A stretch of DNA of 64,000 nt from Companilactobacillus allii. Lineage in GTDB: Bacteria > Bacillota > Bacilli > Lactobacillales > Lactobacillaceae. The stretch is from contig NZ_CP019323.1 in assembly GCF_001971585.1 (NCBI RefSeq), forward strand, positions 1,416,053 to 1,480,052, read 5' to 3'. A model generated the notes under the pieces. That model was given only the letters and a program-made list of their open reading frames with translations, was not told where the DNA came from and did not search any database. This document shows positions 58,385-64,000 of the stretch, piece by piece. The position numbers and the translations under genes were made by a program. Position 1 is the stretch's first letter. Each line of letters begins with the position of its first letter.

Positions 58385-59170
58385 TTATTTATTTAGGAAG
58401 GCTGTCAATGTTTGTTTCCCCCAAGTATGTGTGATTAGATTGGGTGTAACTTTCATTAGTTGACGTAATAACTTTGTGAATCCAACGTCAATTTGTGGCT
58501 TGTTTTTCTCCATTCCTTTAATACCAGCATCTACCAATTTTGATAGTGGAGAACTTATTATTTTGGTTAGAACGGCATTGTCATATTGGGTCGTTAGATT
58601 AGTTTCGGTCACTAATGGTGGAAGAAGTTCGACTATGTGAATATTTGCACCGCTAAAACGGACTTGTTCTCTTAAAGCAACGGTATACATATGTATACCT
58701 GCTTTTGTAGCTGAATAAATAGGTGAGTCAGAAACTGGTAATAGTGAAAGTAGCGAGCTGATATTGACTATCATTGATTCATTTTGCTTCCTTAAAATAG
58801 GTAGTAATGACTTTGTAATGTATATTGTTCCATTCAAGTTTGTTTGGATTTCAGCTGTTAATTCAGTTATAGGTAGATTTTCGTCGAATAAATCATATTG
58901 ACGCATGATCCCTGCTGAGTTTAGGACTATGTTGAGGTCTGGAAAGTCCTTTTTTATTTTATCAGTCAATATTTGGACATCCAAAGGGTCACTGATATCG
59001 GCAGCTATACCACTTAGTTTTGGATGCTCATTCAATAATTTATCAATTTTCTTTTGAGATCTTCCAACGATTATTACGTTGTTATTCATATTCATTAGCC
59101 TTAACGCGAATGATAAACCGATCCCAGATGTTCCACCAGTTACTAAAATAGTATTGTTATTAAGCTTCAT
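58385..59170 (-). CDS. Short-chain dehydrogenase/reductase (DltE-like)
   Basis: A 261-residue SDR oxidoreductase with the NAD(P)-binding TGGTSGIG (11-18), NSAG (NAG-type motif), the catalytic Ser in NISSLLSLLP and YSATK (Tyr-x3-Lys). It resembles the DltE branch of SDR proteins; its substrate is unknown. ATG 59170 has AGAGGAT 6 nt upstream on the minus strand; the TTG at 59188 overlaps that site. It is divergent from a TetR gene, which probably controls it. Confidence 0.88.
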   Translation of the reverse strand: MKLNNNTILVTGGTSGIGLSFALRLMNMNNNVIIVGRSQKKIDKLLNEHPKLSGIAADISDPLDVQILTDKIKKDFPDLNIVLNSAGIMRQYDLFDENLPITELTAEIQTNLNGTIYITKSLLPILRKQNESMIVNISSLLSLLPVSDSPIYSATKAGIHMYTVALREQVRFSGANIHIVELLPPLVTETNLTTQYDNAVLTKIISSPLSKLVDAGIKGMEKNKPQIDVGFTKLLRQLMKVTPNLITHTWGKQTLTAFLNK

Positions 59171-59209
59171 AGTTATCCTCTTTTTCAATGAATTTATTTT
59201 CTAAGTGAG

Positions 59210-59232
59210 GTAACTATAATTCATTTAGTTAC
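59210..59232. promoter_or_regulatory. Operator candidate between the SDR and TetR genes
   Basis: GTAACT (59210-59215) and AGTTAC (59227-59232) are inverted repeats 11 bases apart, and another half-site AGTAACC lies at 59246-59252. The position between divergent genes fits autoregulation by the TetR protein. Confidence 0.5.
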
Positions 59233-59308
59233 AAAAGTCAATAAAAGTAACCAAAGCTGTTTTGTGATAGAATTGATTTAATAAATCAAATTCAAAGAGA
59301 GATTACGA

Positions 59309-59848
59309 ATGAATAAAATAACTAATGAGAAGATAATTGAAACAGCAGAGGAACTTTTAAAAAATAATTCAGACGTAACACTGTACGATATAGGTAAAGA
59401 ATTAAATATCACTCATGCAGCACTGTATAAGCATTTTAAAAATAAAGATGAGTTGTGGACAGCTGTATTGATACATTGGTTTGACACTGAAATCTTTAAT
59501 AAAATAGAAGTACATATGGAATATAAAGAACCAAAATTGATACTTAAGAATTGGATATGGCAGTTTATTAATGCAAAGAAGAATGTTTATAACATTAATA
59601 AAAGAATGTTTATTTTGAATACACAATATATCGATAATAGGCCGATAGTTTTGAGAGAAGTCCTTGAGAGTTCTTATGCAACTATTAATAATATAATGGG
59701 GTATGAAGATAACGACTATAAAACTGCTGAAGCCATTATGTCAGTATTCTCAGTATTTATAATCCCGAGTTTTGCGGAAACATGGAATTTGCCAGATTAT
59801 GAGGAACGCTTTGAGAATATTTGGAATTTGATTGCTGGTGGAATTTAA
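59309..59848 (+). CDS. TetR-family transcriptional regulator
   Basis: A 179-residue protein with a TetR_N HTH (about 1-50, DVTLYDIGKELNITHAALYKHFKNKDELW) and a C-terminal ligand/dimer domain of the kind found in DltE-linked regulators. It is divergent from the SDR gene and likely represses it. AAAGAGAG lies upstream of ATG 59309. A terminator follows. Confidence 0.9.
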   Translation: MNKITNEKIIETAEELLKNNSDVTLYDIGKELNITHAALYKHFKNKDELWTAVLIHWFDTEIFNKIEVHMEYKEPKLILKNWIWQFINAKKNVYNINKRMFILNTQYIDNRPIVLREVLESSYATINNIMGYEDNDYKTAEAIMSVFSVFIIPSFAETWNLPDYEERFENIWNLIAGGI

Positions 59849-59850
59849 TC

Positions 59851-59888
59851 AAAAAAGTTTCTGTCAAAAAAATGATAGAAACTTTTTT
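59851..59888 (+). terminator. Terminator of the TetR gene
   Basis: AAAAAAGTTTCT (59851-59862) pairs perfectly with AGAAACTTTTTT (59877-59888). Confidence 0.88.
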
Positions 59889-59913
59889 GTTTTATATTGA
59901 AATATAAATATTA

Positions 59914-59942
59914 CAAAAAAAGCATCCCAGATTTGGAATGCT
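59914..59942 (-). terminator. Terminator of the alpha-glucoside PTS operon
   Basis: On the minus strand AGCATTCC (59942-59935) pairs with GGGATGCT (59928-59921, one G-U), followed by T7. Confidence 0.82.
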
Positions 59943-59949
59943 CATTATT

Positions 59950-60432
59950 CTAATTTAAAATTATATCTGCAACGTCTTCTGAAATATTTGTATTACCTGA
60001 TTTGGGATTAAATTCTTTGATTTTTTCTGAGGAATTAGTAAATAATGTCATAACCACGGGATCTTTTTTTGCTTCTTGGATTTGTTCTATATCCATAGAA
60101 GCTATAGGTTGTCCAGCTTTTACAATTGCTCCATTTGTTACTTCCATTTTAAATGGGGAGCCATTGAGTTCAACGGTATCAATTCCTAGATGAAGGATTA
60201 CTTCCAAACCATTTTTTGTTGTGATTCCTAGTGCATGCTTGGTATCTGCAATCATCCCAATGGTTCCGTCTACAGGACTAACTATTTGACCATCGTTAGG
60301 AATTATTGCAATTCCATCACCCATCATTTTTTGAGCGAATACCTCATCACTAACGCTTTCTAAAGGAATTATTTTACCAGAAACAGGGGCTTTTATTGCT
60401 ATTTTTTTTGAGGATTTAAATAGTTTTATCAT
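59950..60432 (-). CDS. PTS glucose-type EIIA protein
   Basis: Phosphocarrier of the PTS, 160 residues, which takes phosphate from HPr and gives it to EIIB. The active His is H81 in LHLGIDTVEL, with auxiliary H66 in TKHALG, equivalent to H90 and H75 of E. coli EIIA-Glc; APVSGKIIPLESVSD is the typical start of the fold. It is the last gene of the operon (12 bases after the phosphoglucosidase) and supplies the A domain that the EIICB gene lacks. Confidence 0.93.
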   Translation of the reverse strand: MIKLFKSSKKIAIKAPVSGKIIPLESVSDEVFAQKMMGDGIAIIPNDGQIVSPVDGTIGMIADTKHALGITTKNGLEVILHLGIDTVELNGSPFKMEVTNGAIVKAGQPIASMDIEQIQEAKKDPVVMTLFTNSSEKIKEFNPKSGNTNISEDVADIILN

Positions 60433-60444
60433 TATGGATTCTCC

Positions 60445-63454
<3,010 letters not shown>

Positions 63455-63490
63455 AATAAGTAACATCTCCTTTACTTGAGTTCATAAGTG

Positions 63491-63527
63491 AGTATATACA
63501 AAAACAAGCTCCATGAAAACGCTTTTA
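63491..63527 (-). promoter_or_regulatory. PTS operon promoter with cre site
   Basis: On the minus strand -35 TTTTCA (63519-63514) and -10 TATACT (63496-63491) are 17 bp apart. TGAAAACGCTTTTA (63514-63527, plus strand) matches cre TGNAANCGNWWNCA with one mismatch and covers the -35. CcpA repression is expected. Confidence 0.7.
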
Positions 63528-63606
63528 TAAAGTTTGGAAACAGGTTACTGAACAATAAAACTTGTTTCGTAGAAAATAAAGAGCTTGTGACATAACTCTA
63601 CATTAA

Positions 63607-63651
63607 AAGAGCCTTCATACAGAAACGTTCGGTTTCCGTATGAAGGCTCTT
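63607..63651 (+). terminator. Long hairpin upstream of the insertion sequence
   Basis: AAGAGCCTTCATAC (63607-63620) is a perfect reverse complement of 63638-63651, extended inward by GAAAC/GTTTC with one mismatch; the loop is GTTCG. It is not a GNRA element. It lies between two divergent units and may be a remnant terminator. Confidence 0.55.
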
Positions 63652-63738
63652 CTTGTATAATAAAAGAATAATAAAAAAAGAGCACCGGTCCGAACACCGA
63701 TACTCCACGAAATCACCCTCGAAAGGATGTTCCAAATT

Positions 63739-64000
63739 ATGTTCAATAATTATAACATAAATCAGACAAGTTTAAATATGGCAATCGAATTTATTCCAGA
63801 GAAAGATCACGAAGCGTATTATATCAATGAATTAGTGGAATCTATTGAGTTTCACGATAGTTATGAGACAGGACGTCCGCGTGAATATGATTTGCGGGCC
63901 GTCCTAAAATTAGTACTATTTTCATATCTTAGAGGTCGCTACACTTGTCGCCAAATTGAGCGAGAAGCTCGCGAGAATATCTATGCACGTTGGTTGACTC
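63739..64000 (+). mobile_element. IS1182-type transposase, N-terminal part
   Basis: An open frame from ATG 63739 runs off the window end (87 codons seen). The start MFNNYNINQTSLNMAIEFIP and the segment GRPREYDLRAVLKLVLFSYL followed by RGRYTCRQIEREA match the N-terminal DUF772-type domain of IS1182-family (IS5-like) transposases common in lactobacilli. Catalytic DDE residues lie outside the window. The left end of the element is probably near 63680, where GAGCACCGGTCC begins, but I cannot see the right inverted repeat to prove it. Confidence 0.83.

Noticed and set aside
63586-63651. Further copy of the GNRA element upstream of the IS
   Set aside because: The GTGACATAACTCT flank recalls the tails of R2 and R6, but the hairpin has a GTTCG loop and no conserved internal motifs. 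It could be a related but different repeat; evidence is too thin.

Overview
The window is chromosomal DNA of a low-GC Gram-positive bacterium, most likely a member of the Lactobacillaceae. A Companilactobacillus-type species is my best guess, from gene order and protein flavour only; no 16S gene is present. Supporting signs are TTG/GTG starts with strong AGGAGG-type ribosome sites, Gram-positive LexA boxes, cre sites, a CIRCE element, a T-box, an HPr kinase, and the typical lactobacillar gene strings rodZ-pgsA-cinA-recA-rny, comFA-comFC-hpf-secA-prfB, pst-phoU-pspC-hprK-lgt-trxB-pgm and uvrB-uvrA-rapZ-yvcK-whiA.

Layout. 1-9.3 kb: envelope and DNA-maintenance genes (partial rodZ, pgsA, a CinA that has lost its N-terminal domain, recA with an SOS box, rny, tagO), a YigZ protein on the minus strand, the competence pair comFA/comFC, and the ribosome hibernation factor hpf with a cre box on its -35. 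9.4-22.4 kb: secA, prfB with its programmed +1 frameshift, a PhoP/PhoR-type two-component pair, a secreted glucosaminidase, the phosphate transporter pstS-C-A-B-B with phoU, then two small membrane proteins. 22.5-38.2 kb: hprK-lgt, trxB, a small HTH protein, phosphoglucomutase, a phosphodiesterase coupled to an MFS protein, uvrB-uvrA (SOS box), and rapZ-yvcK-whiA. 38.4-45.7 kb (minus strand): an ABC-2 exporter, a YfhO-like membrane protein with an MFS drug-type exporter, clpP under CIRCE, and an acyltransferase.

45.8-53.5 kb is an accessory catabolic block: a LysR regulator divergent from a compact malonate decarboxylase operon (mdcH-A-B-C-DE-G), in which the beta and gamma carboxyltransferase subunits form one fused protein, then an alpha/beta hydrolase. 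53.5-58.2 kb is a tryptophan operon (trpDCFBA, without trpE/trpG) behind a Trp-specific T-box. 58.4-63.5 kb holds an SDR/TetR pair and a PTS operon for alpha-glucosides (EIICB, GH4 6-phospho-alpha-glucosidase, EIIA). The window ends inside an IS1182-type transposase.

The strongest unexplained signal is a family of six dispersed elements of about 130-140 nt (5.8, 16.5, 38.2, 40.3, 43.7 and 58.2 kb). Five start within about 15 nt of a stop codon, in the sense orientation. Each has a long outer stem whose sequence differs between copies while pairing is kept, an inner hairpin flanked by A and T runs, and an apical tetraloop that fits GNRA in every copy (GCAA, GUAA, GGAA, GUGA, GAAA, GAAA), plus conserved unpaired segments and a conserved 3' tail. 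This looks like a structured RNA element, perhaps a mobile terminator or 3'-UTR module. A second lead is a 14-bp motif found both in the lysR-mdcH intergenic region and just upstream of the acyltransferase gene.

I found no rRNA, tRNA, CRISPR array or prophage. Every intergenic stretch above 300 bases is accounted for: the only one, 53504-53922, is the T-box leader.
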